NCBI GenBank assembly: GCA_920105625.2
Contig: OV050031.1
Location: 70,503,995-70,567,994 of the forward strand
Origin: Clusia tigrina
Lineage: Eukaryota; Arthropoda; Insecta; Diptera; Clusiidae
Direction of reading: 5' to 3'
Length of the DNA: 64,000 nt
This document shows, piece by piece, positions 1-11,692 of this stretch (its first letter is position 1; each line of letters begins with the position of its first letter). Made by a program: the position numbers and the translations under genes. Under the pieces are notes generated by a model. The model saw nothing but the letters and a program-made list of their open reading frames with translations, was not told where the DNA came from and searched no databases.

Positions 1-180
1 TCGACAGCGGAAGCAACTGAGACGCCTACATAGACGCTGACAATGGCTGCGGTGCCGACTGAGACGCCGACTGAGACGCCGACTGAGGCATATAAGGGTA
101 GATATTGGCATAGAGAAGGCAGCAGACCCCCCAATCGACAGCGGCACCGACTGAGACACCTACAGAGACGCTGACAGAGG
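1..180. repeat. Array edge with an AATGGCTGC-type monomer
   Basis: The window opens inside a monomer carrying CAATGGCTGC at 41-50 and the 12-mer GAGACGCCGACT repeated. This variant recurs at 17,851, 22,708, 26,083, 29,862, 32,149, 35,750, 50,455, 51,517 and 55,021, usually beside GCATATAAGGGTAGATATTG. Nothing other than array sequence is present. Confidence 0.85.
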
Positions 181-1440
181 CTGCGACGCCGACTGATGCG
201 AATAGGTTTAGATATAGCCATAGAGAAGGCAGCAGACCACCCCAATCGACGGCGGCAGCGACTGAGACGCCTAGAGAGACGCTGACAGAGGCTGCGAAGC
301 CGACTGAGTTGCCGACTGAAGCAGATAGTGGTATAAATAGGAATACAGAAGGCAGCAGGCCCCCCAATCGACAGCGGCAGCGAGTGAGACACCTACAGAG
401 ACGCTGACAGAGGCTGCGACGCTGACAGATGCTGTGACGCCGACTGAGACGCCGGCTGAGGCAGAGAGGGGTAGATTTATGCATAGAGAAGGCATCAGAC
501 CCTCCAATCGACAGCGGCAGCGACTGAGACGCCTACAGAGACGCTGACAGGGGCTGCGAAGCCGACTTTGACGCCGACTGAGGCGCGTAGGGGTAGATAT
601 AGGCATAGAGAAGGCAGCAGACCCACCAATCGACAGCGGCAACAACTGAGACGCCTACAGAGACGCTGATAGAGGCTGCGAAGCCGACTGAGTTGCCGAC
701 TGAGGCAGATAGTGGTATAAATAGGAATACAGAAGGCAGCAGACCCCCCAATCGACAGCGGCAGCGACTGAGACGCCTATAGAGATGCTGACAGAGGCTG
801 CGACGCTGACAAATGCTGCGACGTCGACTGAGACGCCGGCTGAGGCAGAGAGGGGTAGACATAGGCATAGAGAAGGCATCAGACCCCCCAATCGACAGCG
901 GCAGCGACTGAGACGCCTACAGAGACGCTGCCATAGGCTGCGACGCCGACTGAGACGCCGACTGATGCAGATACGGGTAGATATAGGCATAGAGAAGGCA
1001 GCAGACCCCCCCAATCGACAGCGGCAGCGACTGAGACGCATTCAGAGAGGCTGACAGGGGCTGCGACGCTGACTGAGACGCCGACTGAGGCAGATAAAGG
1101 TAGACATAGGCATAGAGAAGGCAGCAGAACCCCAATCAACGGCGGCAGAGACTGAGACGCTTACAGAGTGCTGACAGAGGCTGCGACGCCGACTGAGACG
1201 CCAACTGAGGCAGATAGGGGTAGATATAGGCATAGAAAAGGCAGCATACCCCCAATCGACAGCGGCAGCGACTGAGACACCTATAGAGACGCTGACAGAG
1301 GCTGCGACGCCGACTGAGGCAGATAGGGGTAGATATTGGCATAGAGAAGGCAGCAGACCCACCCAATCTACAGCGGCAGCGACTGAGACACCTACAGAGG
1401 CACTGACAGAGGCTGCGAAGCCGACTGAGTTGCCGACTGA
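181..1440. repeat. Higher-order block P, copy 1
   Basis: An ordered run of variant monomers that recurs at 4261-5520 with an offset of 4080, drifting to 4078 through C-tract changes. Shared rare landmarks in order: GATGCGAATAGGTTTAG, the GTGGTATAAATAGG variant (twice), CCGACTTTGACGCC, GGCGCGTAGGGG, CTGCCATAGGCTGC and the GCTTACAGAGTGCTGAC variant. Boundaries are judged by eye to within about 30 bp. Confidence 0.88.
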
Positions 1441-1770
1441 GGCAGATAGTGGTATAAATAGGAATACAGAAGGCAGCAGAATCCCCAATCGACAGCGGCA
1501 GCGACTGAGACGCCTATAGAGACGCTGACAGAGGCTGCGACGCAGACAGATGCTGCGACGCCGACTGATACGCCAACTTAGGCAGAGAGGGGTAGATATA
1601 GGCATAGAGAAGGCAGCAGACCCCCCAATCGACAGCGGCAGCGACTGAGACGCCTAGAGAGACACTGACAGAGGCTGCGACGCTGACTGAGATGCCGACT
1701 GAGGCAGATAAGGGTGGATATAGGCATACAGAAGCCAGCAGACCCCCCAATCGACAGCGGCAGCGACTGA

Positions 1771-2480
1771 GACGCTGACAGAGGCTGCGACGCCGACTGA
1801 GACACTTACAGAGATGCTGACAGACGCTGCAACGCCGACTGAGACGCCGACTGAGGCAGATAGGGGTAGATATAGGCATAAAGAATGCAGCAGCCCCCCA
1901 ATCGACAGCGGTAGCGACTGAGACACCTACAGAGACGCTGACTGAGGCTGCGACGCCGACTGAGGCAGATAGGGGTAAACATTGGCATAGAGAAGGCAAC
2001 AGACCCGCCCAATCAACAGCGGCAGCGACTTAGACGCCTACAGAGATGCTGACAGAGGCTGCGAAGCCGACTAAGACGCCGACTGAGGCAGATAGGGGTA
2101 GATATAGCCATAGAGAAGGCAGTAGACCCCCCAATCGACAACGGCAGCGACTGAGATGCCTACAGAGACGCTGACAAGAGGCTGCGATGCTGACAAAGGC
2201 TGCGACGCCCACTGAGTTGCCGACTGAGGCAGACAGGGGTAGATATAGGCATACAGAAGGCAGCAGATCCCCTAATCGACAGCGGCAGCGACTGAGACGC
2301 CTACAGAGACGTTGACAGAGGCTGCGACGCCGACTGAGACGCCGACTGAGGCAGATAGGGGTAGATATAGGCATAGAGAAGGCAGCAGACCCCCCAATCG
2401 ACAGCGGCAGCGACTGAGACGCCTAGAGAGACACTGACAGAGGCTGCGACGTTGACAGATTCTGCGACGCCGACTGAGAC
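1771..2480. repeat. 945-bp-period duplication, copy 1
   Basis: Matches 2716-3425 at a constant offset of 945. Shared landmarks are CAGACGCTGCAACGCC, CATAAAGAATGCAGCAGCCCC, GGTAAACATTGGCATAG, AACAGACCCGCCCAATC and AGATCCCCTAATCG. Its first monomer lacks one 12-mer (GAGACGCCTAGA) present in copy 2. It overlaps the start of block Q. Confidence 0.85.
2274..2395 (+). repeat. Type monomer, 122-bp class
   Basis: Clean example bounded by two AATCGACAGC starts. In order: AATCGACAGCGGCAGCGACT; 12-mers GAGACGCCTACA, GAGACGTTGACA, GAGGCTGCGACG; two copies of the CCGACTGAGACG/CCGACTGAGGCA type; the A/T-richer segment with GGGGTAGATATAGGCATAG; AGAAGGCAGCAGA; and a C6 tract. The closely related 122-bp consensus has A 36, C 33, G 41, T 12 by hand count, about 61% G+C and 10 CpG. 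This class and the 110-bp class make up most of the array. Confidence 0.93.
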
Positions 2481-2715
2481 GCATTCATAGAGGCTGACAG
2501 AGGCTGCGACGCTGACTGAGACGCCGACTGAGGCAGAGAGGAGTAGATATTGGCATAGAGAATACAGCAGACCCCCCAATCGACAGCGACTGAGACGCCT
2601 ACAGAGACGCTGACAGAGGCTGCGACGCCGACTGAGGCAAATAGGGGTAGATATTGGCATAGAGAATACAGCAGACCCCCCAATCGACGGCGGAAGCGAC
2701 TGAGACGCCTAGAGA

Positions 2716-3425
2716 GACGCTGACAGAGGCTGCGACGCCGACTGAGACGCTTACAGAGATGCTGACAGACGCTGCAACGCCGACTGAGACGCCGACTGAG
2801 GCAGATAGGGGTAGATATAGGCATAAAGAATGCAGCAGCCCCCCAATCGACAGCGGTAGCGACTGAGACACCTACAGAGACGCTGACAGAGGCTGCGACG
2901 CCGACTGAGGCAGATAGGGGTAAACATTGGCATAGAGAAGGCAACAGACCCGCCCAATCAACAGCGGCAGCGACTGAGACGCCTACAGAGATGCTGACAG
3001 AGGCTGCGAAGCCGACTAAGACGCCGACTGAGGCAGATAGGGGTAGATATAGCCATAGAGAAGGCAGTAGACCCCCCAATCGACAACGGCAGCGACTGAG
3101 ATGCCTACAGAGACGCTGACAAGAGGCTGCGACGCTGACAAAGCCTGCGACGCCCACTGAGTTGCCGACTGAGGCAGATAGGGGTAGATATAGGCATACA
3201 GAAGGCAGCAGATCCCCTAATCGACAGCGGCAGCGACTGAGACGCCTACAGAGACGTTGACAGAGGCTGCGACGATGACTGAGACGCCGACTGAGGCAGA
3301 TAGGGGTAGATATAGGCATAGAGAAGGCAGCAGACCCCCCAATCGACAGCGGCAGCGACTGAGACGCCTAGAGAGACACTGACAGAGGCTGCGACGCTGA
3401 CAGATGCTGCGACGCCGACTGATAC
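2716..3425. repeat. 945-bp-period duplication, copy 2
   Basis: Matches 1771-2480 at offset 945, with changes such as GACGATGACTGAG for GACGCCGACTGAG near 3270. It is nested in block Q, so the local duplication predates the copying of Q to 10.1 kb, which carries one complete version of this part. Confidence 0.85.
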
Positions 3426-3785
3426 GCCAACTTAGGCAGAGAGGGGTAGACATAGGCATAGAGAAGGCAGCAGACCCCTCAATCGACAGCGGCAGCGGAT
3501 GAGACGCCTACAGAGACGTTGACAGAGGCTGCGACGCCGACTGAACCAGATTGGGGTATATATTGGCATAGAGAATACCGCAGACCCCCCAATCGATGGT
3601 GGCAGCGACTGAGACGCCTAGAGAGACACTGACAGAGGCTGCGACGCTGACAGATGCTGCGACGCCGACTGATACGCCAACTTAGGCAGAGAGGGGTAGA
3701 CATAGGCATAGAGAAGGCAGCAGACCCCTCAATCGACAGCGGCAGCGGATGAGACGCCTACAGAGACGTTGACAGAGGCTGCGAC
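3350..3785. repeat. Local 250-bp dimer repeat
   Basis: A 140-bp plus 110-bp monomer pair is repeated at an offset of exactly 250: GATACGCCAACTTAGGCAGA lies at 3421 and again at 3671, each followed by the rare AGCGGATGAGACGCC variant. This is a short dimeric higher-order unit. Confidence 0.85.
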
Positions 3786-4260
3786 GCCGACTGAGACGCC
3801 GACTGAGGCAGATAGGGGTGGATATAGGCATAGAGAAGGCAGGAGACCCCCCAATCGACAGCGGCAACGACTGAGACACCTACAGAGACGCTGACAGAGG
3901 CTGCGACGACGACTGAGGCAGATAGCGGTATATATTGGCATAGAGAATACCGCAGACCGCCCAATCGACGGTGGCAGCGACTGAGACGCCTAGAGAGACA
4001 CTGACAGAGGCTGCGAAGCTGACAGATGCTGCGACGCCGACTGAGGCAGAGAGGGGTAGACATAGGCATAGAGAAGGCAGCAGACCCCGCAATCGACAGC
4101 GGCAGCGACTGAGACGCCTACAGAGACGTTGACAGAGGCTGCGACGCCGACTGAGACGCCGACTGAGGCAGATAGGGGTAGATTTATTCATAGAGAATGC
4201 AGGAGACCCCCCTATCTACAGCGGCAGCTACTGAGACGCCTACACAGACGCTGAGAGAGG
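3711..4260. repeat. Array monomers outside an assigned block
   Basis: No gene. The monomers include the TTTATTCATAGAG and TATATATTGGCATAG sub-families that dominate 16.1-17.5 and 21.0-22.5 kb. I could not assign this stretch to one long duplicated block by eye. Confidence 0.75.
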
Positions 4261-5520
4261 CTGCGACGCCGACTGATGCTAATAGGTTTAGATATAGCCA
4301 TAGAGAAGGCAGCAGACCACCTCAATCGACGGCGGCAGCGACTGAGACGCCTAGAGAGACGCTGACAGAGGCTGCGAAGCCGACTGAGTTGCCGACTGAG
4401 GCAGATAGTGGTATAAATAGGAATACAGAAGGCAGCAGGCAGCCCAATCGACAGCGGCAGCGACTGAGACACCTACAGAGACGCTGACAGAGGCTGCGAC
4501 GCTGACAGATGCTGCGACGCCGACTGAGACGCCGGCTGAGGCAGAGAGGGGTAGATTTATGCATAGAGAAGGCATCAGACCCTCGAATCGACAGCGGCAG
4601 CGACTGAGACGCCTACAGAGACGCTGACAGGGGCTGCGAAGCCGACTTTGACGCCGACTGAGGCGCGTAGGGGGAGATATAGGCATAGAGAAGGCAGCAG
4701 ACCCACCAATCGACAGCGGCAACAACTGAGACGCCTACAGAGACGCTGATAGAGGCTGCGAAGCCGACTGAGTTGCCGACTGAGGCAGATAGTGGTATAA
4801 ATAGGAATACAGAAGGCAGCAGACCCCCCAATCGACAGCGGCAGCGACTGAGACGCCTATAGAGATGCTGACAGAGGCTGCGACGCTGACAAATGCTGCG
4901 ACGTCGACTGAGATGCCGGCTGAGGCAGAGAGGGGTAGACATAGGCATAGAGAAGGCATCAGACCCCCAATCGACAGCGGCAGCGACTGAGACGCCTACA
5001 GAGACGCTGCCATAGGCTGCGACGCCGACTGAGACGCCGACTGATGCAGATACGGGTAGATATAGGCATAGAGAAGGCAGCAGACCCCCCCAATCGACAG
5101 CGGCAGCGACTGAGACGCATTCAGAGAGGCTGACAGGGCTGCGACGCTGACTGAGACGCCGACTGAGGCAGATAAGGGTAGACATAGGCATAGAGAAGGC
5201 AGCAGAACCCCAATCAACGGCGGCAGAGACTGAGACGCTTACAGAGTGCTGACAGAGGCTGCGACGCCGACTGAGACACCAACTGAGGCAGATAGGGGTA
5301 GATATAGGCATAGAAAAGGCAGCATACCCCCAATCGACAGCGGCACCGACTGAGACACCTACAGAGACGCTGACAGAGGCTGCGACGCCGATTGAGGCAG
5401 ATAGGGGTAGATATTGGCATAGAGAAGGCAGCAGACCCACCCAATCAACAGCGGCAGCGACTGAGACGCCTACAGAGACGCTGACAGAGGCTGCGAAGCC
5501 GACTGAGTTGCCGACTGAGG
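4261..5520. repeat. Higher-order block P, copy 2
   Basis: Second copy of the run at 181-1440. Private changes include GATGCTAATAGG where copy 1 has GATGCGAATAGG, GGGGGAGATATAGG where copy 1 has GGGGTAGATATAGG, and the loss of single bases in C and G runs. Downstream the sequence passes into block R through CAGAGAGGGTTAGACATAGG. Confidence 0.88.
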
Positions 5521-8160
5521 CAGAGAGGGTTAGACATAGGCATAGAGAAGGCAGCAGACCCCCAATCGACAGCGGCAACAAGTGAGACGCCTACAGAGAC
5601 GCGGACAGAGGCTGCGACGCCGACTGAGATACCGAATGAAAGAGGTAGGGGTAGATATAGGCATAGAGAATGCAGCAGACCCTCCAATCGACAGCGGCAG
5701 CTATTGAGACGCTTACAGAGATGCTGACAGAGGCTTCGACTCCGACTGAGGCGCCGACTGAGGCAGAGAGGGGTAGAAATAGGAATAGAGAAGGCAGCAG
5801 AACCCCAATAGACAGCGGCAACAACTGAGATGCCTACAGAGATGCTGACAGAGGCTGCGACGAAGACTGAGATGCCGACTGAAACAGGTAGGGGTAAATA
5901 TAGGCATAGAGAAGGCAGCAGACCCCCCAATCGACAACGGCAGCGACTGAGATGCCTACAGAGACGCTGACAAGAGGCTGCGACGCCATCTGAGACGCCG
6001 AATGAGGCAGATAGGGGTAGATATAGGCATAGAGAATGCAGCAGACCCCCCAATCGACAGCGGCAGGTACTGAGACGCCTACAGAGACGCTGAGAGAGGC
6101 TGCGACGCCGACTGATGCGTATAGGGGTAGATATAGCCATAGAGAAGGCAGCAGACCCCCCAATCGACAACGGCAGCGACTGAGATGCCTACAGAGACGC
6201 TGACAAGAGGCTGCGATGCCGACAGAGGCTGCGACGCCCACTGAGTTGCCGACTGAGGCAGATAGGGGTAGATATAGGCATAGAGAAGGCAGCAGACCCC
6301 CAATCGAAAGCGGCAGCGACTGAGACACCTACAGAGACGCTGACAGAGGCTGCGACGCCGACTGAGGCAGATAGGGGTAAATATTGGCACAGAGAAGGCA
6401 ACAGACCCCCCCAATCAACAGGGGCAGCGACTGAGCCGCCTACAGAGATGCTGACAGAGGCTGCGAAGCCGACTAAGACTCCGACTGAGGCAGAAAGGGG
6501 TAGACATAGGAATAGAGAAGGCAGCAGACCCTCAATCGACAGCGGCAACAACTGAGACGCCTATAGAGATGCTGACAGAGGCTGCGACGCTGACTGAGCT
6601 GCCGACTGAAACAGGTAGGGGTAGATATAGGCATAGAGAATGCAGCAGACCCCCAAAATCGACAGCGGCAGGTACTGAGACGCCTACAGAGACGCTGAGA
6701 GAGGCTGCGACTCCGACTGATGCGGATAGGGGTAGATATAGCCATAGAGAAGGCAGCAGACCCCCCAATCGACAGCGGCAGCGACTGAGACGCATTCAGA
6801 GAGGCTGACAGAGGCTGCGACGCTGACTGAGACGCCGACTGAGGCAGATAAGGGTAGACATAGGCATAGAGAAGGTAGCAGAACCCCAATCAATGGCGGC
6901 AGAGACTGAGACGCTTACAGAGATGCTGACAGAGGCTCCGACGCCGACTGAGGCGCCAACTGAGGCAGATAGGGGTAGATATAGGCATAGAAAAGGCAGC
7001 ACACCCCCCAATCGACAGCGGCACCGACTGAGACACCTACAGAGACGCTGACAGAGGCTGCGACGCCGACTGAGGCAGATAGGGGTAGATATTGGCATAG
7101 GGAAGGCAGCAGACCCCCCAATCAACAGCGGCAGCGACTGAGACGCCTACAGAGATGCTGACAGAGGCTGCGACGGCGACTAAGACGTCGACTGAGGCAG
7201 AGAGGGGTAGACATAGGCATAGAGAAGTCAGCAGACCCCCAATCGACAGCAGCAACAAGTGAGACGCCTACAGAGACGCTGACAGAGGCTGCGACGCCGA
7301 CTGAGATGCCGAATGAAAGAGGTAGGGGTAGATATAGGCATAAAGAATGCAGCAGACCCCCCAAACGACAGCGGCAGGTACTGAGACGCCTACAGAGATG
7401 CTGAGAGAGGCTGCGACGCCGACTGATGCGGATAGGGGTAGATATAGCCATAGAGAAGGCAGCCGACCAATCGAACACGGCAGCGACTGAGATGCCTACA
7501 GAGACGCTGACAGAGGCTGCGACGCCGACTGAGGCAGATAGGGGTAGATATAGGCATACACAAGGCAGCAGACCCCCCAATCGACAGCGGCAGCGACTGA
7601 GACGCCTACAGAGATGCTGACAGAGGCTGCGACGCCGACTGAGGCAGATAGGGGTAGATATTGGCATAGAGAATGCAGCAGACCCCCCAAACGACGGCGA
7701 CAGCGACTGTGACGCCTAGAGATACGCTGACAGATGCTGCGACGCCGACTGGGACGCCGACTGGGACGCCGACTGAGGCAGAGAGGGGTAGACATAGGCA
7801 TAGAGAAGGCAGCAGACACCCCAATAGACAGTGGCAACAAATGAGACGCCTACATAGACGCTGACAGAGGCTGCGAAGCCGACTGAGGCAGAGAAGGGTA
7901 GATATTGGCATAGAGAAGGCAGCAGACCCCCCAATCGACAGCGGCAGCGACTGAGATACCTACAGAGGCGCTGACAGAGGCTGCGAAGCCGACTGAGACG
8001 CCGACTGAGGCAGATAGGGGTAGATATAGGCATAGACAAGGCAGCAGATGCCCCAATCGACAGCGGCAGCGACTGAGACGCATTCAGAGAGGCTGACAGA
8101 GGCAGCGACGCTGACTGAGACGCCGACTGAGGCAGATAAGAATAGACATAGGCATAGAGA
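5445..8160. repeat. Higher-order block R, copy 1
   Basis: The 5445-7745 part matches 13,748-16,048 at a constant offset of 8303. The 6240-8160 part matches 11,687-13,620 at offset 5446-5447. Rare shared landmarks: CAGAGAGGGTTAGAC, CCGAATGAAAGAGGTAGG, AACAACTGAGATGCC, the ATTGGCACAGAGAAGG variant, CCCCAAAATCGAC, CTGAGCTGCCGACTG and CCGACCAATCGAACACGG near 7463. It contains the doubled GGGACGCCGACT near 7750. Confidence 0.88.
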
Positions 8161-8437
8161 AGGCAGCAGACCCCTCAATCGACAGAGGCAGCGACTGAGA
8201 CGCTTACAGAGATGCTGACAGAGGCTTCGACGCCGACTGAGACGCCGACTGAGGCAGATAGGGGTAGATATAGGCATAGAGAAGGCAGCAGACCCCCCAA
8301 TCGACAGCGGCAGCGACTAAGACACCTACAGAGACGCTGACAGAGGCTGCGACGCCGACTGAGGCAGATAGGGGTATATATTGACATAGAGAATGCCGCA
8401 GACCCCTCAATCGACAGAGGCAGCGACTGAGACGCTT

Positions 8438-10110
8438 ACAGAGATGCTGACAGAGGCTGCGACGCCATCTGAGACGCCGACTGAGGCATATAGGGGTAGA
8501 TATAGGCATAGAGAATGCAGCAGACCCCCCAATCGACAGCGGCAGGTACTGAGACGCCTACAGAGACCCTGAGAGAGGCTGCGACGCCGACAGAGGCTGC
8601 GACGCCCACTGAGTTGCCGACTGAGGCAGATAGGGGCAGATATAGGTATACAGAAGGCAGCAGACCCCCCAATCGACAGCGGCAGGGACTGAGACGCCTA
8701 CAGAGACGCTGACAGAGGCTGCGACGCCGACTGAGGCAGATAGGGGTATATATTGACATAGAGAATGCCGCAGACCCCCCAATCGTCGGCGGCAGCGACT
8801 GAGACGCCTATAGATACACTGACAGAGGCTGCGACCCTGACTGATGCTGCGACGCCGACTGAGACGCCGACTGAGGCAGAGAGGGGTAGACATAGGCATA
8901 GATAAGGCAGCTCACACCCCAATCGACAGCGGCAGCGACTGAGACGCTTACAGAGATGCTGACAGACGCTGCGACGCCGACTGAGACGCCGACTGAGGCA
9001 GATAGGGGTATATATATAGCAATAGATAACACAGCAGACCCCCCAATCGAAAGCGGCAGCGACTGAGACACCTACAGAGACGCTGACAGAGGCTGCGACG
9101 CCGACTGATGCGAATAGGTTTAGATATAGCCATAGAGAGGGCAGCAGACCCCCCAATCGACAGCGGCAGCGACTGAGATGCCTACAGAGACGCTGACAAG
9201 AGGCTGCGACGCCGACTGGGGCAGATAAGGGTAGATTTATTCATAGAGAATGCAGCAGACCCCCCAATCGACAGTGGCAGCGACTGAGACGCCTACAGAG
9301 ACGCTGAGAGAGGCTGCGACGCCGATTGATGCGAATAGGTTTAGATATAGCCATAGAGAAGGCAGCAGACCCCCCAATCGACAGCGGCAGCGACTGAGAT
9401 GCCTGCAGAGACACTGACAGAGGCTGCGACGCTGACAGATGCTGCGACGCCGACTGAGACGCCGACTGATTCAGAGAGGGGTAGACATAGGCATAGAGAA
9501 GGCAGCAGACCCCTCAATCGACAGCGGCAGCGACTGAGACGCCTACAGAGACGTTGACAGAGGCTGCGACGCCGACTGAGACGCCGACTGAGGCAGATAG
9601 GGGTAGATTTATTCATAGATAATGCAGCAGACCCCCAATCGACAGCGGCAGCTACTGAGACGCCTACAGAGATGCTGAGAGAGGCTGCGACGCCGACTGA
9701 TGCGAATAGGTTTAGATATAGCCATAGAGAAGGCAGCAGACCCCCCAATCGACAGCGGCAGCGACTGAGATGCCTACAGAGACGCTGACAAGAGGCTGCG
9801 ACGCCGACTGAGTTGTCGTCTGAGGCAGATAGGGGTAGATATAGGTATAAAGAAGGCAGCAGACCCCCCATTCGACAGCGGCAGCGGCTGAGACGCCTAA
9901 AAATCGCTGACAGAGGCTGCGACGCCGACTGAGGCAGATAGGGGTAGATATTGGCATAGAGAATGCAGTAGACCCTCCAATCGACGGCGGCAGCGACTGA
10001 GACGCCAAGAGAGACGCTGACAGAGGCTGCGACGCCGACTGAGATGCCGACTGAGGCAGATATGGGTAGATATAGGCATACAGAAGGCAGCAGACCCCCC
10101 AATCGACAGC
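8438..10110. repeat. Higher-order block S, copy 1
   Basis: Matches 19,205-20,880 at a constant offset of 10,767. Shared rare forms: GACGCCATCTGAGACG, CCAATCGTCGGCGGC, CACACCCCAATCG, the alternating TATATATATAGCAATAG at about 9009, GTTGTCGTCTGAGG, CCCCCATTCGACAG and CCTAAAAATCGCT at 9896. It abuts block Q copy 2 at about 10,110. Confidence 0.9.
9896..9908 (+). repeat. CCTAAAAATCGCT marker variant (first of eight)
   Basis: An A5-containing variant that replaces GCCTACAGAGACGCT. Copies begin at 9896, 20,663, 29,272, 31,560, 43,350, 48,930, 50,928 and 62,862. Pairwise distances equal the block offsets (10,767; 2288; 19,368; 19,512), so the variant arose once and was carried along by block duplication. 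It is a useful anchor for aligning long reads. Confidence 0.9.
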
Positions 10111-11680
10111 GGCAGGGACTTAGACGCCTACAGAGATGCTGACAGAGGCTGCGAAGCCGACTAAGACGCCGACTGAGGCAGATAGGGGTAGATATAGCCA
10201 TAGAGAAGGCAGTAGACCCCCCAATCGACAACGGCAGCGACTGAGATGCCTACAGAGACGCTGACAAGAGGCTGCGATGCTGACAAAGGCTGCGACGCCC
10301 ACTGAGTTGCCGACTGAGGCAGACAGGGGTAGATATAGGCATACAGAAGGCAGCAGACCCCCCAATCGACAGCGGCAGCGACTGAGACGCCTAGAGAGAC
10401 ACTGACAGAGGCTGCGACGTTGACAGATTCTGCGACGCCGACTGAGACGCATTCATAGAGGCTGACAGAGGCTGCGACGCTGACTGAGACGCCGACTGAG
10501 GCAGAGAGGAGTAGATATTGGCATAGAGAATACAGCAGACCCCCCAATCGACAGCGACTGAGACGCCTACAGAGACGCTGACAGAGGCTGCGACGCCGAC
10601 TGAGGCAAATAGGGGTAGATATTGGCATAGAGAATACAGCAGACCCCCCAATCGACGGCGGAAGCGACTGAGACGCCTAGAGAGACGCTGAAAGAGGCTG
10701 CGACGCCGACTGAGACGCTTACAGAGATGCTGACAGACGCTGCAACGCCGACTGAGACGCCGACTGAGGCAGATAGGGGTAGATATAGGCATAAAGAATG
10801 CAGCAGCCCCCCAATCGACAGCGGTAGCGACTGAGACACCTACAGAGACGCTGACAGAGGCTGCGACGCCGACTGAGGCAGATAGGGGTAAACATTGGCA
10901 TAGAGAAGGCAACAGACCCGCCCAATCAACAGCGGCAGCGACTGAGACGCCTACAGAGATGCTGACAGAGGCTGCGAAGCCGACTAAGACGCCGACTGAG
11001 GCAGATAGGGGTAGATATAGCCATAGAGAAGGCAGTAGACACCCCAATCGACAACGGCAGCGACTGAGATGCCTACAGAGACGCTGACAAGAGGCTGCGA
11101 CGCTGACAAAGCCTGCGACGCCCACTGAGTTGCCGACTGAGGCAGATAGGGGTAGATATAGGCATACAGAAGGCAGCAGATCCCCTAATCGACAGCGGCA
11201 GCGACTGAGACGCCTACAGAGACGTTGACAGAGGCTGCGACGATGACTGAGACGCCGACTGAGGCAGATAGGGGTAGATATAGGCATAGAGAAGGCAGCA
11301 GACCCCCCAATCGACAGCGGCAGCGACTGAGACGCCTAGAGAGACACTGACAGAGGCTGCGACGCTGACAGATGCTGCGACGCCGACTGATACGCCAACT
11401 TAGGCAGAGAGGGGTAGACATAGGCATAGAGAAGGCAGCAGACCCCTCAATCGACAGCGGCAGCGGATGAGACGCCTACAGAGACGTTGACAGAGGCTGC
11501 GACGCCGACTGAACCAGATTGGGGTATATATTAGCATAGAGAATACCGCAGACCCCCCAATCGATGGTGGCAGCGACTGAGACGCCTAGAGAGACACTGA
11601 CAGAGGCTGCGACGCTGACAGATGCTGCGACGCCGACTGATACGCCAACTTAGGCAGAGAGGGGTAGACATAGGCATAGA
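10110..11680. repeat. Higher-order block Q, copy 2
   Basis: Second copy of 2020-3710, lacking the 122-bp monomer that copy 1 has at 2274-2395 and carrying ATATATTAGCATAG near 11,527 where copy 1 has ATATATTGGCATAG. Its right end is the fusion to block R copy 2. Confidence 0.87.
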
Positions 11681-11692
11681 GAACCACTGAGT
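11680..11692. other. Chimeric joint between blocks Q and R
   Basis: GGCATAGAGAA is followed directly by CCACTGAGTTGCCGAC; the normal monomer end, C tract and monomer start are missing. Left of the joint the sequence follows 3.6-3.71 kb; right of it, 6.24 kb. Relative to the first copy the joint removes about 2.5 kb and breaks the monomer register. Confidence 0.85.

Larger units (their letters stand above)
2020..3710. repeat. Higher-order block Q, copy 1
   Basis: Matches 10,110-11,680. The offset is 8090 at the left end and 7968 from about 2396 onward, a change of 122, because one whole 122-bp monomer (2274-2395) is missing from the other copy. Shared odd forms include GGACTTAGACGCC/CGACTTAGACGCC, GCATTCATAGAGGC, ATCGACAGCGACTGAG (a shortened monomer start) and GAACCAGATTGGGG. 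Confidence 0.87.

Noticed and set aside
8700..9160. Apparent membrane-protein-like hydrophobic segments
   Set aside because: The alternating Val/Ser/Ala residues come from the GACGCCGACTGA 12-mer read backwards, so the hydrophobicity is a result of the repeat and not a domain.
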